Of a stretch of 33,101 nucleotides of DNA, positions 23,878 to 33,025 are shown in pieces (position 1 is the first letter of the stretch; each line of letters starts with the position of its first letter). The DNA lies in contig DXFG01000263.1 of the NCBI GenBank assembly GCA_019114545.1, positions 1-33,101 on the forward strand, read 5' to 3'. This DNA comes from Candidatus Blautia pullistercoris. Its GTDB lineage: Bacteria > Bacillota > Clostridia > Lachnospirales > Lachnospiraceae. The notes under the pieces were generated by a model. It ran no database searches and was not told the origin of the DNA. It worked only from the letters and a program-made list of their open reading frames with translations. Position numbers and translations under genes: made by a program.

Positions 23878-24909
23878 CTATAAATCTTTCAAAGATTCTT
23901 CCAGTTGTTTTTCAAAATCAAAGGTCTCTTCTCCGACCCTTTCCACAGGTGCCGCTTCCTGTTCTTCCTTTTCCTGGCTCTCCACCGATTCTGTGGAAAT
24001 GTTCTTGATCTTCTTTTCCGCCTGCGCCACGAAAGATTTTGGAACGGCTTTTACATAATAGACATACTCGTCATCTTCAAACTGGGTGGTCTCGCTTCTG
24101 GAATAGTCCACACCGAGAGCCGCAAATTCAATCACTAAACCTACCACTGCGGCAAGAACACCTGACAGGATCGCACTGCCAATGTTAATATTTACATTTA
24201 AGAACATACCGCCCAGGATCATAATCAGAATATAGATAATAGCTCCCGCTGCATCGCCGATCCTCCAGGAATAATCGGATGAAGTTCTGGAAATTAAATA
24301 TACCACCATAAGGACCACCACAAAAGCTAAAATATTCAGCCACATTTCCTGATTATTAATAAGGGCGTCCAAAAGAATCTGAAGCTTTTGTACAGATTCC
24401 GTCTCTTTCCCCTGAAGAACTGTACTTCTGTCACTGACAACTTCCATAAAGTAATATAAGACCACGCCACAGCAGGCGGGAACTGCACAAGAGGGTCCTC
24501 TCAGCAGACCGGCCCCCACCGGAACCGCCGCCGGCATATGAAGGGAAAAAGCTGCCGGAGTTAAGATCAGCGCCAGATTATCCCGGGAAGTAAAACGCAG
24601 GAACAAAATCATCAGCAGCAACAGAAGAAGGACTGAAAATGCAGCCACTTCCACACCCACTCCATAGCAATGGGCCACGATCATGATACATCCTAATACC
24701 GCCATCCCGTTGAGAGGCAGCACAGCGCAAATAATAGATAAGATCAAAACTATAAATATATTATCCAGAGCCTCTAAAAAACCCAAAGTAGAATTAATGG
24801 TCTGGAACACAAGGAAAGCAAGAAGAAACTTCAGCAGAGGAAGAAGCCAGGTATCATGCTCTCCATAAAAGTTTTTGATTTTCTGTTTCATCTCCAATAA
24901 AGTTGTCAC
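23878..24909 (-). CDS. Unknown multi-pass membrane protein in the c-di-AMP operon
   Basis: No family recognised with confidence. From GTG 24909 it has 343 residues with about nine hydrophobic segments, a loop after helix six (DRSTVLQGKETESVQ) and a cytoplasmic tail starting with FEDDEYVYYVKAVPKSF, followed by a Glu-rich segment. The track ORF runs 43 codons further up, into the preceding gene; GGGAGGAG upstream of GTG and a two-base gap to that gene decide the start. The next gene is cdaA, 80 bases downstream. Position suggests a role in wall or turgor control together with c-di-AMP, which is inference only. Confidence 0.75.
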   Translation of the reverse strand: MTTLLEMKQKIKNFYGEHDTWLLPLLKFLLAFLVFQTINSTLGFLEALDNIFIVLILSIICAVLPLNGMAVLGCIMIVAHCYGVGVEVAAFSVLLLLLLMILFLRFTSRDNLALILTPAAFSLHMPAAVPVGAGLLRGPSCAVPACCGVVLYYFMEVVSDRSTVLQGKETESVQKLQILLDALINNQEMWLNILAFVVVLMVVYLISRTSSDYSWRIGDAAGAIIYILIMILGGMFLNVNINIGSAILSGVLAAVVGLVIEFAALGVDYSRSETTQFEDDEYVYYVKAVPKSFVAQAEKKIKNISTESVESQEKEEQEAAPVERVGEETFDFEKQLEESLKDL

Positions 24910-24911
24910 GG

Positions 24912-25337
24912 TCAGTTTCTCCTCCCTGTAATTCTTCCGTTTCTTCTCTCTTCTCTGTCGTAAATTTTCTTCAGCTGCCCCAGGGCTTTGTAATATTCCT
25001 GTATTCCCTTCTGGGCTTTGGCATATTTCACCGTGCAATAGATATATGTAAGCACACTATATACCACCAGCAGGATAATATAACCGCCTAAAGCAGCCAC
25101 TACCAGCAGGGGAAGATTCATCCTGTGCAGATTATTCATCAGATAATCGCTTCTATACCCGGCCCATCCCATTAAAAGAAGGGCGTAAGCAATGGTAGTA
25201 AGGAAAAAATTTTTAATCAAAGCCAGGCCGATATAATCGCTTCTATAATAATTGCTGATAGCCAGATGCTGTTTTCCCTCTCCTGATTCATATACAGCCA
25301 GTTTATGCATTTTTTTAATTTTCTGGACGTCAAGCAT
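24912..25337 (-). CDS. Unknown small membrane protein, first gene of the c-di-AMP operon
   Basis: A 141-residue protein from ATG 25337 (GAGG seven bases upstream). Residues 1-45 are soluble and basic, two membrane helices follow at about 42-58 and 75-100, and a basic helical C-terminus rich in Arg, Lys and Glu follows. YYRSDYIGLALIKNFFLTTI and GWAGYRSDYL repeat a YRSDY motif on either side of the first helix. I do not recognise a family. The gap to the next gene is two bases, so the two products probably act together. Confidence 0.75.
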   Translation of the reverse strand: MLDVQKIKKMHKLAVYESGEGKQHLAISNYYRSDYIGLALIKNFFLTTIAYALLLMGWAGYRSDYLMNNLHRMNLPLLVVAALGGYIILLVVYSVLTYIYCTVKYAKAQKGIQEYYKALGQLKKIYDREERRNGRITGRRN

Positions 25338-25381
25338 ATGGTTTCCTCTTTTCTGTTTCTTTCTATACTCATACATACTGC

Positions 25382-25411
25382 ATTATAACATAGTCTTAGG
25401 AAGTGAATCAA
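25382..25411 (-). promoter_or_regulatory. Promoter of the unknown-cdaA-cdaR-ptsH operon
   Basis: TTGATT (25406-25411), an 18-base spacer and perfect TATAAT (25382-25387) with a TGT extension. Transcription would start about 35 bases before ATG 25337. No strong terminator after comF was seen; only AGTCTT/AAGACT can pair there. Confidence 0.7.
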
Positions 25412-25416
25412 GACTT

Positions 25417-26139
25417 TTAGGTCTCTGAGCCAATAGCAATCACCAGAAAATATACCCTCTGTGCCCCTGCTTTTTTCAGCGTAGCGGCAGCCTGGTTTAA
25501 GGTAGCACCTGTGGTGTAAATATCATCTATAAGAAGGATATTCCCTCCATTTAACCTTTCCGCTGCTGTAAAAGCTCCCCGAATATTTTTCAGCCTTTCT
25601 TCCGGATTCAGATCTTTCTGAGGTTTTGTGTTGATTTTTCGTTTCATCAGTTTTTTCTTTACCGGCAGATTCACCCTTTTTCCCAGTGCTTCTGCGATGA
25701 GTTCCGCCTGATTATATCCTCTTTTTTCCAGACGTTTTCTGTGAAGAGGTATGGGCACAAGATAGTCTATTTCCCAGCAGCGGATCTGAGCTTCTGCATA
25801 AGCTGCTGCCAGTTCTCCGTAAAATACACCGTATTCCTGCCTTTTTCCATATTTTAATTTAAAAAGGGATTCTTGAAGAAGTGTGTTGTAGGGAAAAATT
25901 CCGATTCCCTGATCAAACAGATGTGTTCTGCGGCTACAGTCTGAACAGTATTCCTGTTCCGGATCCTTCAAAGGCTTTGAACACTTAAAGCACCTGGGGC
26001 CTGTTACAGGTCTCAGCCGTTCCCGGCAGCCGCTGCAGATTTTCTGTGTCCCCGGCACAGGTATATCATGGCATACCGGACAGCGCCTGGGATACAGAAT
26101 ATCCAGAAATGTATTCTTCATCTTATCTTTTTTTGTCAC
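25417..26139 (-). CDS. comF: ComF-family phosphoribosyltransferase-like protein
   Basis: ComFC-type proteins help handle incoming single-stranded DNA in competent bacteria; their enzymatic role is unclear. The 240-residue protein has an N-terminal zinc-ribbon region with CPVCHDIP, CSGC, CFKC and CSDC pairs, and a C-terminal PRTase domain with LLIDDIYTTGAT. It starts at GTG 26139 with AAGGAG five bases upstream and overlaps the recD2 stop by four bases (GTGA), so the two are coupled. Size is normal for the family. Confidence 0.93.
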   Translation of the reverse strand: MTKKDKMKNTFLDILYPRRCPVCHDIPVPGTQKICSGCRERLRPVTGPRCFKCSKPLKDPEQEYCSDCSRRTHLFDQGIGIFPYNTLLQESLFKLKYGKRQEYGVFYGELAAAYAEAQIRCWEIDYLVPIPLHRKRLEKRGYNQAELIAEALGKRVNLPVKKKLMKRKINTKPQKDLNPEERLKNIRGAFTAAERLNGGNILLIDDIYTTGATLNQAAATLKKAGAQRVYFLVIAIGSET

Positions 26140-28367
26140 TGGATCTCCTTAATTCTCACATCTAAGGCCGTATAACGGTCCTGTTCCATTCGGTTGTTTT
26201 CCATTTCATAGAAAGTCTTCTCATCTCCCACCAAAGTAACACATTTTCTGGCTCTCGTCACTGCAGTATAAAGAAGATTCCGGTTCATCAGCATTCTGGG
26301 GCCTTGGAGAAGGGGAATCACCACTGCGGGATACTCGCTTCCCTGGGCTTTATGGATTGTAATCGCATAGGCCAGCTCCAGTTCATCCAGCTGCTTAAAA
26401 GAATATTCTACAAATCTTTTTTCATCGAATTCCACCGTCACGGTCTCCGCAAAAGAATTGATCTCACGAATGATACCCGTATCTCCGTTGAATACGCCAA
26501 CGCCTTTCTCCACAGGTATCCCATAGTTTCCTCTGATCTCCCATTCCAGCTGGTAATTATTCTTTATCTGCATGACCTTATCTCCCTCACGGAAAATCCC
26601 CTGTCCATGCTCCTTTTCCTTTTTTTCCGGTTCCGGAGGATTCAGATACTGCTGCAGTATCACATTTAGCCGCTCTACACCCAGAAGTCCCTTTCTCATA
26701 GGCGTGAGAACCTGGATTTCATAAGGGGAAGCCTCCACATATCCAGGCAGTTTTTTCTGGATCAGAGTGATCACAATGCTGATGATCACATTGGCGTCGT
26801 ATCTTTTCAGGAAGAAAAAGTCTCTGCTTTTATTGTCAAGAACTACCGGAATCCCCTGATTGATCTTATGGGCGTTTACCACAATATCACTTTGAGAAGC
26901 CTGCCGGAAAATCTTTACCAATTCTACAACGGGAAAACAGCCGGAGGCAATAATATCTTTCAACACACTTCCCGGTCCTACGCTGGGAAGCTGATTCACA
27001 TCTCCCACCAGGATCAGGCGGGTACCGGAAACTACCGCAGAAAGGAGTGCATGCATTAAAAAGATATCCACCATAGACATTTCATCAATAATGATCACAT
27101 CTGCCTCCAGAGGATTCTGGGCGTTCCGCTCAAATCTTACATGCTCCTGGGCCTGCTCGGGGCCCCCGCTCAGTTCCAGCAGACGATGAATAGTCTTTGC
27201 TTCATATCCGCTGGTCTCTGTCATTCTTTTGGCTGCCCTTCCTGTAGGAGCTGCCAAACAGATATCCAGATCTTCCATCTCAAAATGCCGGATGATCGCA
27301 TTGATGGTAGTCGTCTTACCGGTTCCCGGACCTCCGGTGATGATCAGAAGACCGTTCTTCACCGCCTCCCTTACAGCTTCTTTCTGCTTCTCATCCAGCA
27401 CTACTCCTGTACCTCTCTGGATCCGCTCTATCTTTTCTTCCAGGATATCTTCTCTTGCTGTATCCTGTAGATTCAATGCGTGGAGCATCTGGGCCACATG
27501 AAGTTCTACCTGATAGTATGAGGCTGCGTATACCGCTGTCTGCACCGGTTCTTCATCTTGTCTGATCTCCCGGATTACGATCTTTCTTTCAATGGACAGG
27601 TCCATGAAATGTTTTTCCATATATTCCTGCTCCACCCCCAGCAAATCCCGGGCTCTCCTGAGCAGTACTTCCTTTGGCAGGTAGACATGACCTTCTCCGG
27701 AGGCCTGAAGCAATATGTATAAAATACCGCTTCGAATGCGGTAATCGGAATCTGTATGGATCCCGATCCTGGCGGCAATCTCATCAGCAATCTTGAATCC
27801 CACCCCAGGAATGTCCTCTGCCATTTTATAAGGATTTTCTTTCAGTACACCATACATCTCCTGGCCATACTGTCGGTAGATCTTCATACCCAGCGCCTGG
27901 GTGATCCCATACTGCTGCAGAAACATCATGGCCTTCCGCATATCTGCCTTCTCTTCCACCTGGTCAGCAATCTCCCTGGCCTTTTTCTCGCTGATCCCCT
28001 TTACTTCCGCCAGTCTTTCCGGTTCTTCCTCAATGATCCGAAGAGTATCGTCCCCGAATTTTCTGACGATCCTGGCAGCAAGAGCCGCTCCAATACCTTT
28101 AATGGCTCCCGATCCCAGATACCGCTCCATTGCCAGAGAATCCTGAGGGATCACAGACTCATAGGAATTCACCGAAAACTGTCTGCCGTAAGAAGGATGT
28201 CTTGTATAAGTCCCTTTGGCCCGTATGGTCTCTCCTTCACTGAGAAACCGGAAGTTTCCTACACAGGTAATCTCCTCTCCCTGGGAAACCAGGCAGGCTA
28301 CCGTGTATCCATTGTCACGATTCTGAAATATGATATGATCCACATATCCCTCAATTGTCTCTTCCAC
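26136..28367 (-). CDS. recD2: RecD2-type DNA helicase
   Basis: A 5'-3' superfamily 1B helicase of the RecD2 type, which acts without RecBC in repair and replication-fork maintenance. In 743 residues: an N-terminal OB-like domain, helix-hairpin-helix repeats (GIGAALAARIVRKFG, VKGISEKKAREI, IPGVGFKIADEI; about 85-200), and the helicase core with Walker A GGPGTGKT (345-352), APTGRAAKR, IIIDEMSMVD, and motif VI AITIHKAQGSEYPAV and YTAVTRARK. The start is GTG 28367 with AAGG upstream. It lies 27 bases after mbl and is coupled to comF. Confidence 0.94.
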   Translation of the reverse strand: MEETIEGYVDHIIFQNRDNGYTVACLVSQGEEITCVGNFRFLSEGETIRAKGTYTRHPSYGRQFSVNSYESVIPQDSLAMERYLGSGAIKGIGAALAARIVRKFGDDTLRIIEEEPERLAEVKGISEKKAREIADQVEEKADMRKAMMFLQQYGITQALGMKIYRQYGQEMYGVLKENPYKMAEDIPGVGFKIADEIAARIGIHTDSDYRIRSGILYILLQASGEGHVYLPKEVLLRRARDLLGVEQEYMEKHFMDLSIERKIVIREIRQDEEPVQTAVYAASYYQVELHVAQMLHALNLQDTAREDILEEKIERIQRGTGVVLDEKQKEAVREAVKNGLLIITGGPGTGKTTTINAIIRHFEMEDLDICLAAPTGRAAKRMTETSGYEAKTIHRLLELSGGPEQAQEHVRFERNAQNPLEADVIIIDEMSMVDIFLMHALLSAVVSGTRLILVGDVNQLPSVGPGSVLKDIIASGCFPVVELVKIFRQASQSDIVVNAHKINQGIPVVLDNKSRDFFFLKRYDANVIISIVITLIQKKLPGYVEASPYEIQVLTPMRKGLLGVERLNVILQQYLNPPEPEKKEKEHGQGIFREGDKVMQIKNNYQLEWEIRGNYGIPVEKGVGVFNGDTGIIREINSFAETVTVEFDEKRFVEYSFKQLDELELAYAITIHKAQGSEYPAVVIPLLQGPRMLMNRNLLYTAVTRARKCVTLVGDEKTFYEMENNRMEQDRYTALDVRIKEIQ

Positions 28368-28394
28368 AATTTTTACCTTCCGTACTATCTTCTT

Positions 28395-29387
28395 TTACCT
28401 TTCATTCATCTTGCTCATAAGTTCCATATACTGACCGGTTCCTATAGCAACAGCCAGGGCAGGTTCCTCTGCCACCACTGTATTGATTCCCGTTTCCTCT
28501 TCGATAAGCTGTTCCAGGCCGCCGAGAAGAGCTCCTCCTCCGGTAAGAACAATTCCTCTTTCTGCTACATCGGCAGCAAGTTCCGGAGGAGTTTTCTCCA
28601 GGATACTGTGGATTGTTTCCATAATCTGGGTGGCTGCATCTTTCAGAGCCTCCCGAATTTCTTCAGATGTTACAGTAATGCTCTTGGGAAGTCCGGTAAT
28701 AGTATCTCTTCCTTTTACTTCCATAGATTTTGGTTCCGGAAGAGAATAGACTGTACCGATCTGAATCTTAATGTCCTCGGCTGTTCGTTCTCCGATCATC
28801 AAATTATGCATTTTTCTCACATAACGCATGATGGCCTCATCAAAATTATCTCCAGCCACTTTAATGGAAGTGGAAACTACGGTTCCTCCAAGGGAGATCA
28901 CTGCCACATCGGTAGTTCCTCCACCTATATCCACGATCATATTTCCAAAAGGCTTTGTAATATCGATCCCTGCTCCTATAGCTGCCGCAATGGGCTCTTC
29001 AATAATAGAGACTTCCCTGGCCCCCGCCTGATAAGTCGCCTCTTCCACAGCCTTTTTTTCTACTTCCGTAATTCCACTGGGAGCGCAGATACTGATCCGG
29101 GGTTTCCGAAAAGCCCTTTTTCCTATAGCTTTTGAGATAAAGTATTTCAACATTTTTTCTGTGACCTCAAAATCAGAGATCACTCCCTGGCGCAGAGGAC
29201 GCACTGCTACAATATTTCCCGGGGTCCTTCCTATCATCTGACGAGCTTCTTCTCCTACAGCTCTGATCTTATTGCTGTCCTTATCATATGCGACTACAGA
29301 AGGCTCCTTGAGCACAATCCCTTTTCCTTTTGCGTATACCAGTATACTGGCCGTGCCTAAATCGATCCCGATATCTGAAGCTGCCAT
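28395..29387 (-). CDS. mbl: MreB/Mbl-family actin-like rod-shape protein
   Basis: Polymerises beneath the membrane and guides wall synthesis. In 330 residues it shows the actin-fold phosphate loops IGIDLGTASILVY and IVDIGGGTTDVAV, EEPIAAAIGAGIDI, and the adenosine motif VLTGGGALLGGLEQLI. The length is standard. Start ATG 29387 is preferred over GTG 29396 because MAASDIGIDLGT fits the family; GGGG is upstream of both. No mreC or mreD follows, which points to the Mbl/MreBH type rather than the canonical mreBCD gene, but the exact paralogue cannot be fixed here. It has a promoter and a 5' hairpin of its own. Confidence 0.92.
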   Translation of the reverse strand: MAASDIGIDLGTASILVYAKGKGIVLKEPSVVAYDKDSNKIRAVGEEARQMIGRTPGNIVAVRPLRQGVISDFEVTEKMLKYFISKAIGKRAFRKPRISICAPSGITEVEKKAVEEATYQAGAREVSIIEEPIAAAIGAGIDITKPFGNMIVDIGGGTTDVAVISLGGTVVSTSIKVAGDNFDEAIMRYVRKMHNLMIGERTAEDIKIQIGTVYSLPEPKSMEVKGRDTITGLPKSITVTSEEIREALKDAATQIMETIHSILEKTPPELAADVAERGIVLTGGGALLGGLEQLIEEETGINTVVAEEPALAVAIGTGQYMELMSKMNER

Positions 29388-29422
29388 TAATAACACTGCC
29401 CCTTTCTAAACTTCGCTTCATA

Positions 29423-29469
29423 GGAGCTGTCCCATGAATCAAATCGAAAGTATTTCATGGGACAGCTCC
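29423..29469. repeat. Perfect 16-bp inverted repeat at the 5' end of the mbl transcript
   Basis: GGAGCTGTCCCATGAA (29423-29438) is perfectly complementary to TTCATGGGACAGCTCC (29454-29469). There is no T tail on either side. With the promoter below, the stem would start about six bases into the mbl mRNA, so it is more likely a stabilising 5' hairpin or control element than a terminator for uvrA. Confidence 0.85.
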
Positions 29470-29481
29470 AAGTCAACATTT

Positions 29482-29510
29482 ATTATATCCGACTTATCCC
29501 CTGTTGAAAA
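29482..29510 (-). promoter_or_regulatory. Promoter of mbl
   Basis: TTTTCA (29505-29510), a 17-base spacer and perfect TATAAT (29482-29487) just after the uvrA stop codon. CCCC/GGGG flanking the -35 box can form a small stem. Confidence 0.6.
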
Positions 29511-29517
29511 GGGGCAA

Positions 29518-32358
29518 TCATCTCAAATATTTTGACACATAACGACCTGTATAGGAAACCGGATTGGCTGCGACTTCTTCGGGGGTTCCGCTGGCGATCA
29601 CCGTTCCCCCTTTATCGCCGCCTTCCGGACCGATGTCGATAATATAATCTGCTGTCTTGATCACATCCAGATTATGTTCAATAACCACTACGGTATTTCC
29701 GCCTTCTGCCAGCCTCCGGAGAATTTCTATAAGTTTGTGCACATCTGCAAAATGCAGCCCTGTAGTGGGTTCATCCAGGATATAGATCGTCTTTCCCGTA
29801 CCTCTTTTACTCAGCTCCGTGGCCAGCTTGATGCGCTGTGCCTCTCCGCCGGAAAGTTCTGTAGAAGGCTGTCCCAGTTTAATATAGGAAAGCCCTACAT
29901 CATATAAGGTCTGGATTTTTCGTTTAATAGACGGCACATGGTCAAAAAATTCCAGTGCTTCTTCCACCGTCATGTTCAACACATCATAAATATTTTTCCC
30001 CTTATATTTTACCTCAAGTGTTTCTCTGTTATACCTTTTTCCATGACATACTTCACAGGGAACATAAACGTCCGGCAGAAAATGCATTTCAATCTTTAAA
30101 ATACCGTCGCCGCTGCAGGCTTCACATCTGCCTCCTTTGACATTAAAACTGAATCTTCCTTTCTTGTATCCCCTGGCTTTTGCATCGGCTGTAGCTGCAA
30201 AAAGATCACGTATCTGATCGAAGACGCCTGTATAAGTAGCCGGATTGGAACGGGGAGTTCTTCCAATAGGAGACTGATCGATATTGATCACCTTGTCAAG
30301 CTGTTCTACCCCTTCAATACATTTATGCTTTCCCGGAATCGTTCTGGCCCGGTTCAGTTTTCTGGCCAGACTTTTATATAAGATCTCATTGACCAGGGAA
30401 CTTTTTCCGGAACCGGACACACCGGTGACACAGGTCATAACTCCCAGGGGAATCTTTACATCTATATTTTTCAAATTGTTCTCCGCTGCTTTTCGCACGA
30501 TCAGAAAACCTGTAGGTTTTCTTCTCTCTGAAGGCACAGGGATTTTTTTCTTTCCGCTTAAATACTGGCCGGTAATAGAATTGGGATTCTTCATAATCTC
30601 TTCCGCAGTTCCGATAGCCACCAGTTGCCCTCCGTGTTCTCCTGCGCCAGGACCAATATCCACGATACAGTCTGCTGCTCTCATAGTATCTTCGTCATGT
30701 TCCACCACAATCAGGGAATTCCCCAGATCCCGGAGATGTTTCAGGGTATCCAGCAGTTTATCATTATCTCTCTGATGAAGGCCGATACTTGGCTCGTCCA
30801 GGATATAGGCCACGCCTACCAGTCCGGAACCAATCTGGGTAGCCAGACGGATCCTCTGAGCTTCTCCCCCGGAAAGGGTACCTGTGGCCCTTGATAGAGT
30901 AAGATACTCCAATCCTACATTGACCAGGAATTGCACTCTGGCCCGGATTTCTTTCAACACCTGCTCCCCGATCATTTCCTGGGCAGGGGTTAATTCCAAT
31001 TTATCCATAAACTCCTTAAGACTGCTGATAGAAAGAGAAGTCACTTCATAAATGTTCTTATCCCCCACGGTTACAGCCAGAGCTTCCGGTTTCAGCCGCT
31101 GCCCTTTACAGGCAGGACAGGGGGTAATCCTCATAAAAGTCTCATACTCCTGCTTCATAGAATCCGAACCGGTCTCCCGGTAGCGTCTCTCCACATTTTT
31201 GACCAGCCCTTCAAAGGCCACATCATAGACCCCTTCTCCTCTCTGTCCTTTATATCGTACCTTCACCTCATGTCCGTTCGTTCCGTAAATCAGAATATCC
31301 TGGATCTTTTTTGGATATTGTTCAAAAGGTGTATCCAGGTCAAAACCGTACTCTTCTGCAAGGGCATCCAGGATCGCTCTGGTAAAACTTCCTTTGTCCG
31401 TACAGGACTGCCATCCCAGAACAGTAATGGCTCCCTGCTGTATGCTCAGGCTTTTGTCCGGAATCATCAGATCTACATCAAATTCCATTTTATATCCCAG
31501 TCCGAAGCAGGAAGGGCAGGCTCCAAAAGGATTATTAAAGGAAAAGCTCCGGGGTTCGATCTCATCAATACTGATCCCGCAGTCCGGGCAGGCAAAGCTC
31601 TGGCTGAAATTCTGAATATTTCCATCCATAGTATCTACCATCAGGCGTCCCTCTGCCAGATTCAGTACTGTCTCAATAGAATCTGTCAGACGTTTTTCGA
31701 TCCCCTCTTTCACGATCAAACGGTCCACTACGATTTCTATATTATGCTTTTTATTCTTATCTAACTGGATCTCTTCGCTGAGTTCATAAAGATTCCCATC
31801 TATCTGAACTCTCACATATCCGCTTTTCCTGGCCTGTTCCAGAAGTTTGGCATGGGTTCCCTTGCGGCCTCTCACTACCGGTGCAAGAAGCTGGATCCTG
31901 GTCCGCTCCGGAAGCTTCATGATCTGGTCCACCATCTGATCTACGGTCTGCTTTTTGATCTCCCGGCCGCATTTCGGGCAGTGGGGGATACCGATCCTGG
32001 CATAGAGAAGACGGAAATAATCATAGATTTCCGTAACAGTTCCTACAGTAGAACGTGGATTTCGATTGGTGGATTTCTGATCAATGGAGATCGCCGGGGA
32101 CAGACCTTCTATACTTTCCACATCCGGTTTTTCCATCTGCCCCAAAAACTGCCGGGCATAAGAAGAAAGCGATTCCATATACCTTCTCTGTCCCTCTGCA
32201 TAAATGGTGTCAAATGCCAGAGAACTTTTTCCGGAACCGCTGAGCCCGGTCAGCACCACCAGCTCGTTTCTGGGAATATCCACATCCAGATTTTTCAGAT
32301 TATTCTCATTGGCCCCTCTTATTTTTATAAATTGTCTGGGCTGCATTTTCACTGCCAT
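29518..32358 (-). CDS. uvrA: Excinuclease ABC subunit A
   Basis: UvrA dimers find bulky DNA lesions and load UvrB for nucleotide excision repair. In 946 residues both ATPase halves are complete: first Walker [10 protein letters not shown] (38-46), signature [12 protein letters not shown], Walker [11 protein letters not shown]; second GVSGSGKSS (about 645), [22 protein letters not shown]. Zinc modules are seen in CPDCG...CPSC and CEAC...CEVC, plus CPKCGR nearer the N-terminus. ATG 32358 is preferred to 32364 because GAGG stands seven bases before it and touches the earlier ATG. uvrB is not upstream, unlike in many Firmicutes. The promoter carries a LexA-like box. Confidence 0.97.
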   Translation of the reverse strand: MAVKMQPRQFIKIRGANENNLKNLDVDIPRNELVVLTGLSGSGKSSLAFDTIYAEGQRRYMESLSSYARQFLGQMEKPDVESIEGLSPAISIDQKSTNRNPRSTVGTVTEIYDYFRLLYARIGIPHCPKCGREIKKQTVDQMVDQIMKLPERTRIQLLAPVVRGRKGTHAKLLEQARKSGYVRVQIDGNLYELSEEIQLDKNKKHNIEIVVDRLIVKEGIEKRLTDSIETVLNLAEGRLMVDTMDGNIQNFSQSFACPDCGISIDEIEPRSFSFNNPFGACPSCFGLGYKMEFDVDLMIPDKSLSIQQGAITVLGWQSCTDKGSFTRAILDALAEEYGFDLDTPFEQYPKKIQDILIYGTNGHEVKVRYKGQRGEGVYDVAFEGLVKNVERRYRETGSDSMKQEYETFMRITPCPACKGQRLKPEALAVTVGDKNIYEVTSLSISSLKEFMDKLELTPAQEMIGEQVLKEIRARVQFLVNVGLEYLTLSRATGTLSGGEAQRIRLATQIGSGLVGVAYILDEPSIGLHQRDNDKLLDTLKHLRDLGNSLIVVEHDEDTMRAADCIVDIGPGAGEHGGQLVAIGTAEEIMKNPNSITGQYLSGKKKIPVPSERRKPTGFLIVRKAAENNLKNIDVKIPLGVMTCVTGVSGSGKSSLVNEILYKSLARKLNRARTIPGKHKCIEGVEQLDKVINIDQSPIGRTPRSNPATYTGVFDQIRDLFAATADAKARGYKKGRFSFNVKGGRCEACSGDGILKIEMHFLPDVYVPCEVCHGKRYNRETLEVKYKGKNIYDVLNMTVEEALEFFDHVPSIKRKIQTLYDVGLSYIKLGQPSTELSGGEAQRIKLATELSKRGTGKTIYILDEPTTGLHFADVHKLIEILRRLAEGGNTVVVIEHNLDVIKTADYIIDIGPEGGDKGGTVIASGTPEEVAANPVSYTGRYVSKYLR

Positions 32359-32462
32359 ATCCATTCCTCACTATCTTTTTGTCTTTTCTTTCTATTATCT
32401 GATCCTTCCCGCCCATTATACTATAAAGCACGATGTGTGGGTTGCATATAATACGCTGTACC

Positions 32463-32491
32463 AGTATAGCACAAATATCTCTGTCTTTCAA
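32463..32491 (-). promoter_or_regulatory. Promoter of uvrA
   Basis: TTGAAA (32486-32491), a 17-base spacer and TATACT (32463-32468) on the minus strand. The leader to the start codon is about 100 bases and contains another TATAAT-like box near 32420 without a good -35. Confidence 0.75.
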
Positions 32492-32502
32492 ACATTTGTT
32501 CT
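32489..32502 (-). promoter_or_regulatory. LexA (SOS) box overlapping the uvrA -35
   Basis: AGAACAAATGTTTG matches the Gram-positive LexA/DinR consensus CGAACRNRYGTTYC at all but the first and last bases. It overlaps the -35 hexamer, the right place for repression lifted by DNA damage. Confidence 0.7.
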
Positions 32503-32540
32503 GTTTTATAGAATAAATGGCATCCTGAGGAGCATCTTGA

Positions 32541-32598
32541 TTAACAGGGAACAAAGTTTCCTGTTAGCCAAAAACAGGGCTGCCCGAAGGCAGCCCTT
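32541..32598 (-). terminator. Terminator of the CBS-domain gene, tandem hairpins
   Basis: GGGCTGCC-TTCG-GGCAGCCC followed by TGTTTTT (minus strand; stem 32577-32596) begins ten bases after the stop. A second hairpin, TAACAGGAAAC/GTTCCCTGTTA with one G-U pair, follows directly. Confidence 0.85.
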
Positions 32599-32605
32599 AT
32601 CCCAT

Positions 32606-33025
32606 CTACTTTTCCTTAGGTTCCTTACCGCAGGAAGAACATATATACTGCATGATATCTCTTCTGGTCACAATTCCGATAAAATTCTTCTGGTCATCTA
32701 CAACCGGAACAAAATTTTGCCGCATAGCTTTCTCCATCAGATCTTCCATGTCGGAGTCCACTCTGATGGGAGCATAATCCGCCCGTCTCTTAAAAGAAGT
32801 AATGGGGACCTCCTCGGCAGCTTTCATATTCAGAGAACTGCGGTTTCTCAGCCCCCAGAGCATATCTCCTTCCGTTAGGGTTCCTACATATTTTCCTCTA
32901 TCATTTATGATCGGAATGCAGGAAAATTTGTGCTCCTCCATCTTTTCCAATGTCTGTCCCAGAGTATAAGAATCATGTATATATGTAACGTCTTCCTTGG
33001 GGGTAAGAAAAAATAATATATTCAT
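32606..33025 (-). CDS. Small protein with two CBS domains
   Basis: A 139-residue protein made of two CBS motifs (about 5-65, with VGTLTEGDMLW; about 70-130, with FVPVVDDQKNFIGIVTRRDIM), a Bateman module that normally binds adenosine nucleotides and regulates something else. It ends in ICSSCGKEPKEK, a short Cys-X-X-Cys tail that is not part of the CBS fold. ATG 33025 has GGAGG five bases upstream; the track start 33037 is a GTG that falls over this ribosome site. It is closed by its own terminator and independent of uvrA. Target unknown. Confidence 0.88.
   Translation of the reverse strand: MNILFFLTPKEDVTYIHDSYTLGQTLEKMEEHKFSCIPIINDRGKYVGTLTEGDMLWGLRNRSSLNMKAAEEVPITSFKRRADYAPIRVDSDMEDLMEKAMRQNFVPVVDDQKNFIGIVTRRDIMQYICSSCGKEPKEK

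Noticed and set aside
29423-29469. Hairpin as uvrA terminator
   Set aside because: It has no T tract on the minus strand and lies after the mbl promoter, so it cannot be a classical terminator for uvrA.
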